A stretch of DNA of 64,000 nucleotides from Oceanomicrobium pacificus (GTDB lineage: Bacteria; Pseudomonadota; Alphaproteobacteria; Rhodobacterales; Rhodobacteraceae). Location: contig NZ_WUWG01000003.1 of NCBI RefSeq assembly GCF_009833495.1, positions 682,001 to 746,000 on the forward strand. The letters run 5' to 3'. Below, in pieces: positions 56,841 to 64,000 of this stretch (its first letter is position 1; the number at the start of each line of letters is the position of its first letter). The notes beneath the pieces are model-generated. The model searched no databases, was not told the DNA's origin, and saw only the letters and a program-made list of their open reading frames with translations. Made by a program: the position numbers and the translations under genes.

Positions 56841-57273
56841 GTTGTGTCCTTTCAAAGTTCGGTTTCGGTTTTGATGCCGTTGCTGTTCGGCATGACTGGG
56901 ATTTGGGAAGGTTCAGGACGCTCTGCAACGCTCGGAAATCAGACGATTTTGTGAGGTTCAGCCCCCCTTGAATGTTATCTTGCGGATCATACCAACCACC
57001 CGTTTCGCGCCGAGAAGCGGCTGGAAATGCGTTTCAGGTCAGGGACTTGGAGGGACCGACACGCGGACATTTGCGCATCACGCCGCGGGGATGAAACCGG
57101 TTTGGATCGGTGTGAATAGACTGATATTTCAGGCTTTCACGGCTCGGTAATGCACCCTTGTGGTGCGCAAACGGAGAATTGCGATTTCGGAAACAGTGCC
57201 CCAAGAGCGCCGCGGCATTGTTTTCAGGGCAAACGGGCGCGGATCTCGGGCGAAACGGAGCCCCGAAGGGCCG
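56841..57273. other. 433-bp gene-free region
   Basis: The short open frames here overlap neighbours or look like shadows. The part next to 56841 must hold the promoter and leader of the small secreted protein; the rest lies downstream of the ABC-F gene. I see no strong terminator, tRNA or long palindrome. A small RNA cannot be excluded. Confidence 0.5.
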
Positions 57274-59091
57274 CTATTCGCCCGCTTCCAGCTCCAGCCA
57301 CTGTTCTTCCAGCGCCGCCAGCCGCTCCTGCCGCTCCAGAAGCCCTGCACTCGCCTTCTCGAACTTTTCGGGCGCGGTGGAAAACAGGTCCGGATCGGCG
57401 AGGAAGGTTTCAAGCTTCTCGATTTCCGCACTGACCCGCGCCATGTCCTTCTCGATCCGGTCAACCTGCTGGCGGTTCACCTTGCGCGCAGCCGTGTCTG
57501 ACACATCCGGTTTCGGAGTTTGAGCGGTTTTGCGTGGCGCGGGTTTCGGCGCCACCGTCTGCCCGCTGCCGACCGGCCCCGCATCGCCGCGTTGCGCGAG
57601 CATATCGGACCAGCCACCGGCATAGACGGTCGCTCGTCCACCGGGCTCCAGCGCCACGGTTGTCGTGGCGACGCGGTCGATGAAGTCGCGGTCGTGGCTC
57701 ACAAGAAGCACCGTCCCGCCATAGTCGAGCACCAGTTCCTGCAACAGATCAAGCGTCTCCACATCCAGATCGTTGGTCGGCTCATCGAGGATCAGCAGAT
57801 TGCTTTCGCGCGCCATAAGGCGGGCCAGAAGCAGCCGCGCCTTCTCCCCGCCCGAGAGCGCCGAGACCGGACCGCGCGCCTGTGTCTCGTCAAAGAGGAA
57901 ATCCTTCAGGTAGCCAACGACGTGGCGCGGCGTGCCGCGCACCATCACCTGATCAGACTTGCCCGACACGCCCAGTTCGGGATCCTGCGCCAGCGTGTCC
58001 CAGAGCGATTTGTCCGGATCGAGCGCCGCGCGGTTCTGGTCGAATGTCACCGGCAGCAATCCGGTCCCGATGCGCACGCGCCCGCTGTCCGGCGGTTCGG
58101 CTCCGGTCAGGATGTTGAGAAGTGTGGTTTTGCCGCTGCCATTCTCCCCGACGAGCGCCACCGTTTCCCCGCGCATCACGCGGATGGAGAAGTCACGTAG
58201 GATCACCTTGGCGCCGAACGCCTTGGTGACATGTTCGGCCTCGGCCACCAGTTTGCCGGAGCCGGGGGCGGCATCGAAGGCCAGCGCGGCCGTCCCGCTG
58301 CGGCGCACCTGTGCGGCCCGTTCCGCCCGCATGTCCTGCAGGCGCCGGACGCGGCCCATGTTGCGTTTCCGGCGGGCCGAGATGCCTTCGACCGCCCAGC
58401 GGCCCTCGGCCTTGATGAGCCGGTCCAGCTTGTGCCGTTCAAGATCTTCCTCGGCATGGATCTTGTCGCGCCAGTCCTCGAAGGCGGCAAAGCCCTTCTC
58501 CATCCGGCGCACCGTGCCGCGGTCGATCCAGAGCGTGGCCTCGGTCAGGTTTTTCAGAAAGGCGCGGTCATGGCTGATCAGGACAAAGGCCGTGCGGGTG
58601 TCGCGCAGGAACCCTTCGAGCCAGGAAATGATCCCGATATCGAGATGGTTTGTCGGCTCATCGAGCAGCATCAGATCCACGTCGCGCGACAGGAGCCGTG
58701 CCAACGCCGCGCGGCGGCGCTCACCACCCGACGCGGCTGCAGGCGCGATGTCGGGGCTCAGCCGCACGCCCTCCATTGCCATGTCGGCGCGGAAATGATC
58801 GGCCGGATCGAGCCCGTCTCGCACATAGTCGCCAAGTGTCCCGTAGGCACTGAAATCGGGGTCCTGTTCCATATAGCCCACGGCCATGCCCGGCCGCAGG
58901 AAGCGTGTGCCGGCATCGGGCTCGACCAGTCCGGCCATCACCTTCAGCAGTGTCGACTTGCCGGACCCGTTCCGCCCGACAAGGCAGATGCGGTCTCCGG
59001 GATTGATCGACAGGTTCGCGCCGTCGAGCAGCGGGCTGGTGCCGAAACCGAGCGTGATATCGGCGAGGGTCAGGATGGGTGCGGGTGCCAT
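57274..59091 (-). CDS. ABC-F family ATP-binding protein (Uup-like)
   Basis: Soluble protein of 605 residues with two ABC ATPase domains and no membrane part, typical of ABC-F translation factors that bind the ribosomal E site. Domain 1 has Walker A VGRNGSGKSTLL, signature ASGGERRRAALAR and Walker B LMLLDEPTNHLD. Domain 2 has VGENGSGKTTLL, LSGGEKARLLLARL and LLILDEPTNDLDVETL. A basic inter-domain linker (about 250-310) and a C-terminal coiled coil (about 540-605, with VNRQQVDRIEKDMARVSAEI) match Uup. The ATG at 59091 is chosen from the start of the first ABC domain; the upstream frame is a shadow of the divergent aminotransferase. Confidence 0.93.
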   Translation of the reverse strand: MAPAPILTLADITLGFGTSPLLDGANLSINPGDRICLVGRNGSGKSTLLKVMAGLVEPDAGTRFLRPGMAVGYMEQDPDFSAYGTLGDYVRDGLDPADHFRADMAMEGVRLSPDIAPAAASGGERRRAALARLLSRDVDLMLLDEPTNHLDIGIISWLEGFLRDTRTAFVLISHDRAFLKNLTEATLWIDRGTVRRMEKGFAAFEDWRDKIHAEEDLERHKLDRLIKAEGRWAVEGISARRKRNMGRVRRLQDMRAERAAQVRRSGTAALAFDAAPGSGKLVAEAEHVTKAFGAKVILRDFSIRVMRGETVALVGENGSGKTTLLNILTGAEPPDSGRVRIGTGLLPVTFDQNRAALDPDKSLWDTLAQDPELGVSGKSDQVMVRGTPRHVVGYLKDFLFDETQARGPVSALSGGEKARLLLARLMARESNLLILDEPTNDLDVETLDLLQELVLDYGGTVLLVSHDRDFIDRVATTTVALEPGGRATVYAGGWSDMLAQRGDAGPVGSGQTVAPKPAPRKTAQTPKPDVSDTAARKVNRQQVDRIEKDMARVSAEIEKLETFLADPDLFSTAPEKFEKASAGLLERQERLAALEEQWLELEAGE

Positions 59092-59200
59092 GCGCGGTTC
59101 ATGCGCGAGGCCGCCAGCAGCGTCAAGGGCAAGCGGGTGCCGTCGGTCTTGCGCGGGGCAGCGGTTTCGACCACTCTCCGACCGACCAAGGAGACTGCCC

Positions 59201-60394
59201 ATGCCCGCGCCCCGTTTCAGCCATACGATCGAGGAAACCTTCGCCCCCCCTGTGATGGAAGCGCGCCGCTGGCTGGCCGAAGCCACGCCCGACCCCGACC
59301 AGCCGCTTCTGAACCTGTCGCAAGCCGCGCCGGTCGCGCCGCCGCCACGGGCTTTGCGCGAGGCCATTGCAGAGGCGGCGCTGACAGATGATGCGGCACA
59401 TCTCTATGGGCCGGTGCTCGGCCTGCCCGACCTGCGGGATGCCGTCGCCGCGCGCTGGACGGAAGTTTACGGCGCACCGGTCTCGCCCGGTCAGGTGGCG
59501 ATCACCAGCGGCTGCAACGAGGCATTCGCCGCCGCTATTTCGGTCACGGCCGCCCCAGGCGAGGAGGTCATCCTGCCGACGCCCTGGTATTTCAATCACA
59601 AGATGTGGCTCGACATGGCCGGCATCCGTGCTCGGCTCCTGCCCTCGGGTGACGGGATGCTGCCCGATCCGGAGGAAGCCGCGGCGCTGATCGGACCGGA
59701 CACACGCGCCATCGTGCTCGTGACGCCGAACAATCCCACGGGCGCGGAATATCCGGCCGGACTCATCGCGCGTTTCGCCGAACTGGCGCGGTCGCGCGGC
59801 CTGCGGCTGATCCTCGACGAGACCTATCGCGATTTCCATTCCGGCGACGGCGCGCCGCATCGCCTGTTCGAAGATCCGGACTGGGGCGATACGGTCATCC
59901 AGCTTTACAGTTTTTCCAAGGTCTACCGCCTGACCGGTCACCGTGTCGGGGCGCTGGTGGCGGGCGAACCGGTGCTGGCAGAGGTGGAGAAATTCCTCGA
60001 TACGGTCACGATCTGCCCCAACCAGCTCGGCCAACGGGCGGCGCTCTACGGATTGCGGCATCTGAGCGGGTTCGTGGCCGATGAGCGGGCCGAGGTTCTG
60101 CGCCGCCGCGCGGCCATGGAAGAGGGTTTTTCGGCGCTTGCCGGCTGGCAGCTTCTGGGCTGCGGGGCCTATTTCGCCTACTTGGAACATCCGTTCGATA
60201 GCCCGTCGGACACTGTTGCGCAGGCGCTCTTGCGCGACAAGGGCGTGCTTGTGCTGCCCGGCACCATGTTCGCCCCCACCATCGCCAAGGGCGGCGACGG
60301 CAGCGCCGAGGCGCAGCTTCGCATCGCCTTTGCCAATGCCGATCTGGGCGGGATCGCCACACTCTTCGACAGGCTGAAGGGATTTGCCGCCTAA
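59201..60394 (+). CDS. PLP-dependent aminotransferase (class I/II)
   Basis: Fold type I aminotransferase of 397 residues. Landmarks are LNLSQAAPVAPPP at the N-terminus, HLYGPVLGLPDLRDAVAARW, VAITSGCNEAF, the N-P-T motif VTPNNPTGAEYP, the D-x-x-Y pair LILDETYRDF and the PLP lysine in LYSFSKVYRLTGHRVG. A Gly-rich arginine-binding C-terminal region ends with EAQLRIAFANAD. The specific substrate cannot be read from the sequence. AAGGAG precedes the ATG with 7-base spacing. It is divergent from the ABC-F gene and 86 bp upstream of the PpiD-like gene on the same strand. Confidence 0.9.
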   Translation: MPAPRFSHTIEETFAPPVMEARRWLAEATPDPDQPLLNLSQAAPVAPPPRALREAIAEAALTDDAAHLYGPVLGLPDLRDAVAARWTEVYGAPVSPGQVAITSGCNEAFAAAISVTAAPGEEVILPTPWYFNHKMWLDMAGIRARLLPSGDGMLPDPEEAAALIGPDTRAIVLVTPNNPTGAEYPAGLIARFAELARSRGLRLILDETYRDFHSGDGAPHRLFEDPDWGDTVIQLYSFSKVYRLTGHRVGALVAGEPVLAEVEKFLDTVTICPNQLGQRAALYGLRHLSGFVADERAEVLRRRAAMEEGFSALAGWQLLGCGAYFAYLEHPFDSPSDTVAQALLRDKGVLVLPGTMFAPTIAKGGDGSAEAQLRIAFANADLGGIATLFDRLKGFAA

Positions 60395-60480
60395 CTGGCC
60401 TTGTTTCCCCCCGATTGTGTGCCTAAAACGCTTGGAACATTGCCCGAAGGGCAGCCTTTCTGACGCAGGGACTTCATTGC

Positions 60481-62349
60481 ATGCTCACCTCCTTCCGCTC
60501 GAAGAAATCCAACATTTTCGTCTGGATCCTCATGGGGCTGCTCATCGTCGGTCTGATCGGCTTCGGCGGTCAGGTCGGGTCCGGATTTGGGCCGCAAGCC
60601 GTCGCCACCGTGGGTGAGGAAGATGTGACCGCGGACGACTATGTCCGCGCCATGCGGCAGGAACTCAACCGCTTCTCGCAGCAGACCGGCCAGTCGCTGA
60701 CCATGAGCCAGGCCCGCGCTTTCGGCGTCGACCGGATGGTGCTGGGGCGGCTCGTGAACACGGCCGCGCTCGATGGCGAAAGCACTGCGCGCCAGATCTC
60801 TGCGAGCGACGCCACCGTGGCGACAGAGCTGCGCCGGACACCGGCGTTTCAGGGGCTCGACGGCAGTTTCGACAAGGATGCCTACGAGTTTGCGCTCGAT
60901 CGGCAGAATCTCTCGCCCGCGGAATATGAGGAACTGGTGCGCGACGGGATTGCCCGCGACCTTCTGAACACTGCCGTAAGCGCCGGCATTCGCGTGCCGA
61001 TGGCCCTGCCCGGCGCGATTGCCGCCTATGTGGGCGAGGAACGCAGCTTCGAGATGGTCCGCCTGTCAGCCGACACGCTTGGGGTCGAGGCCCCCTCGCC
61101 CGGCTATGGCGCGCTGCAGGCTTACCATCAGGAAAATGCCGAGCGCTACACCACACCCGCGCAGCGCCAGATCACCGTGGCCTATGTCACGCCGGAACTG
61201 ATGATCGATCAGGTGGAGATTGCCGAGGAAGACTTGCGCGCGGCCTATGAGGATGCGGGCGAGCGGTACAATACCCCTGAGTTGCGCGCGGTGGATCGGA
61301 TCGTCTTCGGCACCGCCGAACAGGCGCAGGAGGCCCGTGACAGGATCGATGCCGGCGACGCCGATTTCGATGCGATCGCAGCCGAGCGCGGGCTGAGCGA
61401 CAGCGATATCGACCTGGGTGACCAGCGGCGCGAAGATCTTGCCCCTGCGGCGGCCCAGGCGGTCTTTGCCGCGACGGACCTTGGCGTGGTCGGCCCCGTC
61501 GACAGCAAGCTCGGCCCGGCGCTCTTCCGTGTGAACGCCATTCTCGACGCGCAATCCACACCGTTCGAAGAGGCCCGCGAGGAGTTGCGCCGCGAGGCAG
61601 CCCGCGAGATCGCGCTCGACCGGATTGCCGCATTGGCCGAACCGGTGCAGGACCTGATCATTGGCGGGGCGACGCTGGAGGAACTGGCCGAAGAAACCGA
61701 CCTGACGCTCGAGACGATCAGTTTCGACGAAACCATGGATCAGGGACTGGCAGGCTATGAGGCGTTCCGCGCCGAGGCGCTTGCGGCCGGGATCGGGGAA
61801 GACCGTGACGTGCAGGATCTGGGCGATGGCGGCATGTTCGTGCTGCGCGTGGAGGGCGAGACCGACCCCGTCCTGCAGCCGCTCAACACGATCCTGACGC
61901 AGGTGATGGAAGACAAATCTGCCGAGGACCGCCGTGCGAAACTGGCAGACATGGCCGAGGAAATCCGGACCGCGCTTGAGGGCGGAGAGACGCTTGCGGA
62001 TGCGATCGGGGACCGCCCGCTCAGCATCGAGGCGCAGGGCCCTGTCGCGCGCGACACCACCCTGCCCGGCCTGCCGGCCACGCTCGCAGCCGACCTGTTC
62101 GAACTGGAGGCCGGCCAATCGATGCTCCTGACGGCGGGAGACGACATCCTGCTCGTGCACCTGACCGACATCATGCCTTTCGATGTCGATACCGAGGATA
62201 ACGGCCAGTTGCTCGACACATTTCGGGCGCAGATTTCCCGACAGGTATCGGAAGATATGTTCGGCTATTTCGCACAGGCCCTGCAAGCAGAGGCCGGGGT
62301 GACGCTCAATCAGGCGCTGCTCGACAATATCAACGCGCAGTTCCCCTGA
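60481..62349 (+). CDS. ppiD: PpiD/SurA-like periplasmic peptidyl-prolyl isomerase / chaperone
   Basis: Membrane-anchored periplasmic folding factor of 622 residues. A short cytoplasmic N-terminus, one transmembrane helix (about 13-33, IFVWILMGLLIVGLIGFGG) and a SurA_N-type chaperone region (about 40-170) are followed by a degenerate parvulin domain (about 265-355) and a second helical/beta part. The layout matches PpiD. Several parvulin consensus residues are not evident, so it may act as a chaperone without isomerase activity (inference). trpE starts 2 bp after its stop, an operon common in Rhodobacterales. Confidence 0.9.
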   Translation: MLTSFRSKKSNIFVWILMGLLIVGLIGFGGQVGSGFGPQAVATVGEEDVTADDYVRAMRQELNRFSQQTGQSLTMSQARAFGVDRMVLGRLVNTAALDGESTARQISASDATVATELRRTPAFQGLDGSFDKDAYEFALDRQNLSPAEYEELVRDGIARDLLNTAVSAGIRVPMALPGAIAAYVGEERSFEMVRLSADTLGVEAPSPGYGALQAYHQENAERYTTPAQRQITVAYVTPELMIDQVEIAEEDLRAAYEDAGERYNTPELRAVDRIVFGTAEQAQEARDRIDAGDADFDAIAAERGLSDSDIDLGDQRREDLAPAAAQAVFAATDLGVVGPVDSKLGPALFRVNAILDAQSTPFEEAREELRREAAREIALDRIAALAEPVQDLIIGGATLEELAEETDLTLETISFDETMDQGLAGYEAFRAEALAAGIGEDRDVQDLGDGGMFVLRVEGETDPVLQPLNTILTQVMEDKSAEDRRAKLADMAEEIRTALEGGETLADAIGDRPLSIEAQGPVARDTTLPGLPATLAADLFELEAGQSMLLTAGDDILLVHLTDIMPFDVDTEDNGQLLDTFRAQISRQVSEDMFGYFAQALQAEAGVTLNQALLDNINAQFP

Positions 62350-62351
62350 CG

Positions 62352-63863
62352 ATGAGCATCCAGCCCGCCTTTGACGCATTTTCCGCCGGGTTCGAGGCCG
62401 GGCGGAACCAGGTCGTCTATACCCGCCTTGTCGCGGATCTCGACACGCCCGTGTCGCTGATGCTGAAACTCGCGCAAGCACGCAAGGACAGTTTCATCCT
62501 CGAATCCGTGACCGGAGGCGAGGTGCGCGGCCGCTATTCGGCCATCGGCATGAAGCCGGACCTGATCTGGAAATGTCACGGGACGACCGCATCCATCAAC
62601 CGCGACGCCCGGTTCGATCCCGACGCGTTTCGCGAGGAAGATGCCGACCCGCTGACTTCGCTCCGCGCGGTGCTGGAGGAAAGCCGCATCGACCTGCCCG
62701 CGGATCTGCCGCCCATGGCCGCCGGTCTGTTCGGCTATCTCGGATATGACATGGTGCGGCTGGCGGAAAAATTGCCCGAACCCAATCCCGACCCGCTCGG
62801 CCTGCCCGATGCGGTCATGCTGCGCCCGACGGTCATGGTCGTGGTCGACGGGGTGAAGGGCGAGGTCACGGTGATCTCTCCGGCATGGGCCAGTTCCGGC
62901 CTGTCGGCGCGCGCGGCCTATGCGCAGGCCGCCGAACGGGTCATGGATGCGGTGCGCGATCTGGACCGGCAGCCGCCTGTGGACACGCGCGACCTGGACG
63001 CGGACGGGACGGCACCGTCGCCGGTGTCCAACATGAGCCGCGACAGCTATTTCGAGATGGTCGCGAAGGCCAAGGACTATATCAAGGCGGGGGACATCTT
63101 TCAGGTCGTGCCCAGCCAGCGCTGGAAGCGGCCCTTCACCCTGCCGCCCTTCTCGCTCTACCGCGCGCTGCGCCGGACGAACCCGTCGCCCTACATGTTC
63201 TTCTTCAATTTCGGCGGGTTCCAGATTGTCGGTGCCAGTCCCGAAATCCTTGTCGAGGTCAAGGGACGCGAGGTCACGATCCGGCCCATCGCGGGCACCC
63301 GTCCGCGCGGCAAGACGCCGGAGGAGGATCTGGCGCTCGAAGCCGATCTGCTCGCCGATCCCAAAGAATGTGCCGAACATCTGATGCTGCTCGATCTGGG
63401 CCGCAACGATGTGGGCCGCGTGTCGAAGACCGGCACGGTGGACCCCAATGAGCAATTCGTCATCGAGCGCTATTCCCATGTGATGCATATCGTGTCGAAC
63501 GTGCGCGGCATCCTGCAGGACAAATATGATGCGCTGGCCGCCCTTCTTGCCGGCCTGCCGGCCGGCACCGTGTCAGGCGCGCCCAAGGTCCGCGCGATGG
63601 AGATCATCGACGAGCTGGAGCCCGAGAAGCGCGGCGTCTATGGCGGCGGCTGCGGCTATTTTTCGGCCGGCGGCGACATGGATATCTGCATCGCGCTGCG
63701 CACGGCGGTCATCAAGGACCAGACGCTCTATATCCAGGCGGGCGGCGGTATCGTACATGACAGCGACCCGGAGGCCGAGTTCCAGGAAACGGTCAACAAG
63801 TCGAAGGCCCTGCAACAGGCAGCGGACGAGGCCGGCCTTTTCGTGAGCTTCCGCGGCAACTGA
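62352..63863 (+). CDS. trpE: Anthranilate synthase component I
   Basis: First enzyme of tryptophan synthesis, 503 residues, converting chorismate to anthranilate with ammonia from the TrpG glutaminase. The N-terminal part carries the feedback-inhibition motif region FILESVTGGEVRGRYS (LLES-like, here ILES). The chorismate-binding core has DIFQVVPSQRW, FFFNFGGFQIVGASPEI, RPIAGTRPRGKTPEEDL, LLDLGRNDVGRVSKTG, VSNVRGIL, GTVSGAPKVRAMEII and the C-terminal YGGGCGYFSAGGDMDICIALRT. The start ATG is 2 bases after the ppiD-like stop. trpG is not within the window; the next gene is convergent. Confidence 0.97.
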   Translation: MSIQPAFDAFSAGFEAGRNQVVYTRLVADLDTPVSLMLKLAQARKDSFILESVTGGEVRGRYSAIGMKPDLIWKCHGTTASINRDARFDPDAFREEDADPLTSLRAVLEESRIDLPADLPPMAAGLFGYLGYDMVRLAEKLPEPNPDPLGLPDAVMLRPTVMVVVDGVKGEVTVISPAWASSGLSARAAYAQAAERVMDAVRDLDRQPPVDTRDLDADGTAPSPVSNMSRDSYFEMVAKAKDYIKAGDIFQVVPSQRWKRPFTLPPFSLYRALRRTNPSPYMFFFNFGGFQIVGASPEILVEVKGREVTIRPIAGTRPRGKTPEEDLALEADLLADPKECAEHLMLLDLGRNDVGRVSKTGTVDPNEQFVIERYSHVMHIVSNVRGILQDKYDALAALLAGLPAGTVSGAPKVRAMEIIDELEPEKRGVYGGGCGYFSAGGDMDICIALRTAVIKDQTLYIQAGGGIVHDSDPEAEFQETVNKSKALQQAADEAGLFVSFRGN

Positions 63864-63885
63864 CCGGCGGCAGATACAGACATGA

Positions 63886-63914
63886 AAAAGCCCGCCGGTC
63901 CGGCGGGCTTTTGT
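63886..63914. terminator. Bidirectional terminator after trpE
   Basis: AAAAGCCCGCCG (63886-63897) pairs perfectly with CGGCGGGCTTTT (63901-63912) around a GTC loop. The A-run on one side and T-run on the other allow it to serve both trpE and a gene converging from the right. Confidence 0.9.
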
Positions 63915-63948
63915 CGTTCCGGGGCTGCGGCGGTCCGGCGGTCCGGTG

Positions 63949-64000
63949 TCAGCTCCCCTCCACCTGACGGCGAATGGCAACGCTGACAGGTGCAATTTCG
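63949..64000 (-). CDS. Possible C-terminal end of a convergent gene, cut by the window
   Basis: On the minus strand an open frame enters the window and ends at the TGA at 63949-63951, with terminal residues EIAPVSVAIRRQVEGS. A preceding bidirectional terminator at 63886-63914 supports a gene converging on trpE. Seventeen codons are too few to identify a family, and it could equally be a chance frame. Confidence 0.35.
   Translation of the reverse strand, partial: EIAPVSVAIRRQVEGS

Overview
This window is a stretch of chromosome from a GC-rich alphaproteobacterium, almost certainly a member of the Rhodobacterales (Roseobacter/Rhodobacter relatives). The evidence is the gene order dusB(nifR3)-ntrB-ntrC-ntrY-ntrX-trkA-trkH, a fused ispDF gene, an NDUFA12-type complex I subunit, a COQ10/RatA-like protein, an RNase E with a very large insertion in its S1 domain, a prfB without the programmed frameshift, and a bactofilin paired with a M23 peptidase. 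The window is densely coding. I see no phage genes, insertion sequences, CRISPR arrays, toxin islands or regions of deviant composition; it looks like core genome.

Layout. 1-9000 (minus): nitrogen and redox two-component systems (NtrBC, NtrYX) with DusB upstream and the Trk potassium system downstream. 9137-11273 (plus): ispDF, pgpA and a CinA/PncC amidase, overlapping by ATGA junctions. 11470-16861: ammonium transporter, COQ10-like protein, hpt, lipA, then oxyR divergent from a VIT1/CCC1 iron/manganese transporter. 16940-24881 (minus): lpd, DUF924, an MFS transporter, queA, and a 1089-residue AsmA/DUF3971-type envelope protein. 24990-28931 (plus): a Bcp peroxiredoxin with a ferritin-like DUF455 protein, a M23 peptidase overlapping a bactofilin, and a RibD/DHFR-like reductase. 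28937-34052 (minus): prfB, a class A penicillin-binding protein and an AMIN/amidase_3 amidase. 34509-42242 (plus): rne behind a long leader, a periplasmic M48 protease with a DsbA-like protein, accB-accC and aat. 42206-48853 (minus): a DUF2155-MlaD-NDUFA12 cluster, clpX-clpP, tig, tRNA-Leu(UAG) and the NAD(P)HX repair enzyme. 49044-50828 (plus): glnB-glnA. 50913-60394 (mixed): a methyltransferase of unknown target, a lipoprotein, a DUF3445 heme enzyme, mgsA, parE, a tiny secreted protein, an ABC-F protein and an aminotransferase. 60481-63863 (plus): a PpiD-like chaperone and trpE.

The main functional thread is nitrogen control. NtrB/NtrC, the PII protein GlnB, glutamine synthetase and an Amt transporter are all here. 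I find TGC-N11-GCA dyads resembling NtrC operators upstream of dusB-ntrBC, amtB and glnB. The dusB and glnB copies agree at 13 of 17 bases, and the dusB copy lies on that gene's ribosome binding site. Both NtrC and NtrX lack the GAFTGA loop needed to contact sigma-54, as known for Rhodobacter NtrC, so sigma-70-type control is expected. A second thread is peroxide and metal handling (oxyR, VIT transporter, Bcp, ferritin-like protein). A third is envelope biogenesis (PBP1A, amidase, M23, bactofilin, AsmA-like protein, M48 protease, PpiD).

I did not find a clearly novel defence, mobile or biosynthetic system. The observations most worth a second look are regulatory: the NtrC-like operator set, an OxyR-like operator on the oxyR start codon, and the long rne leader with a possible cysteine-rich 36-codon ORF and a U7-loop hairpin.
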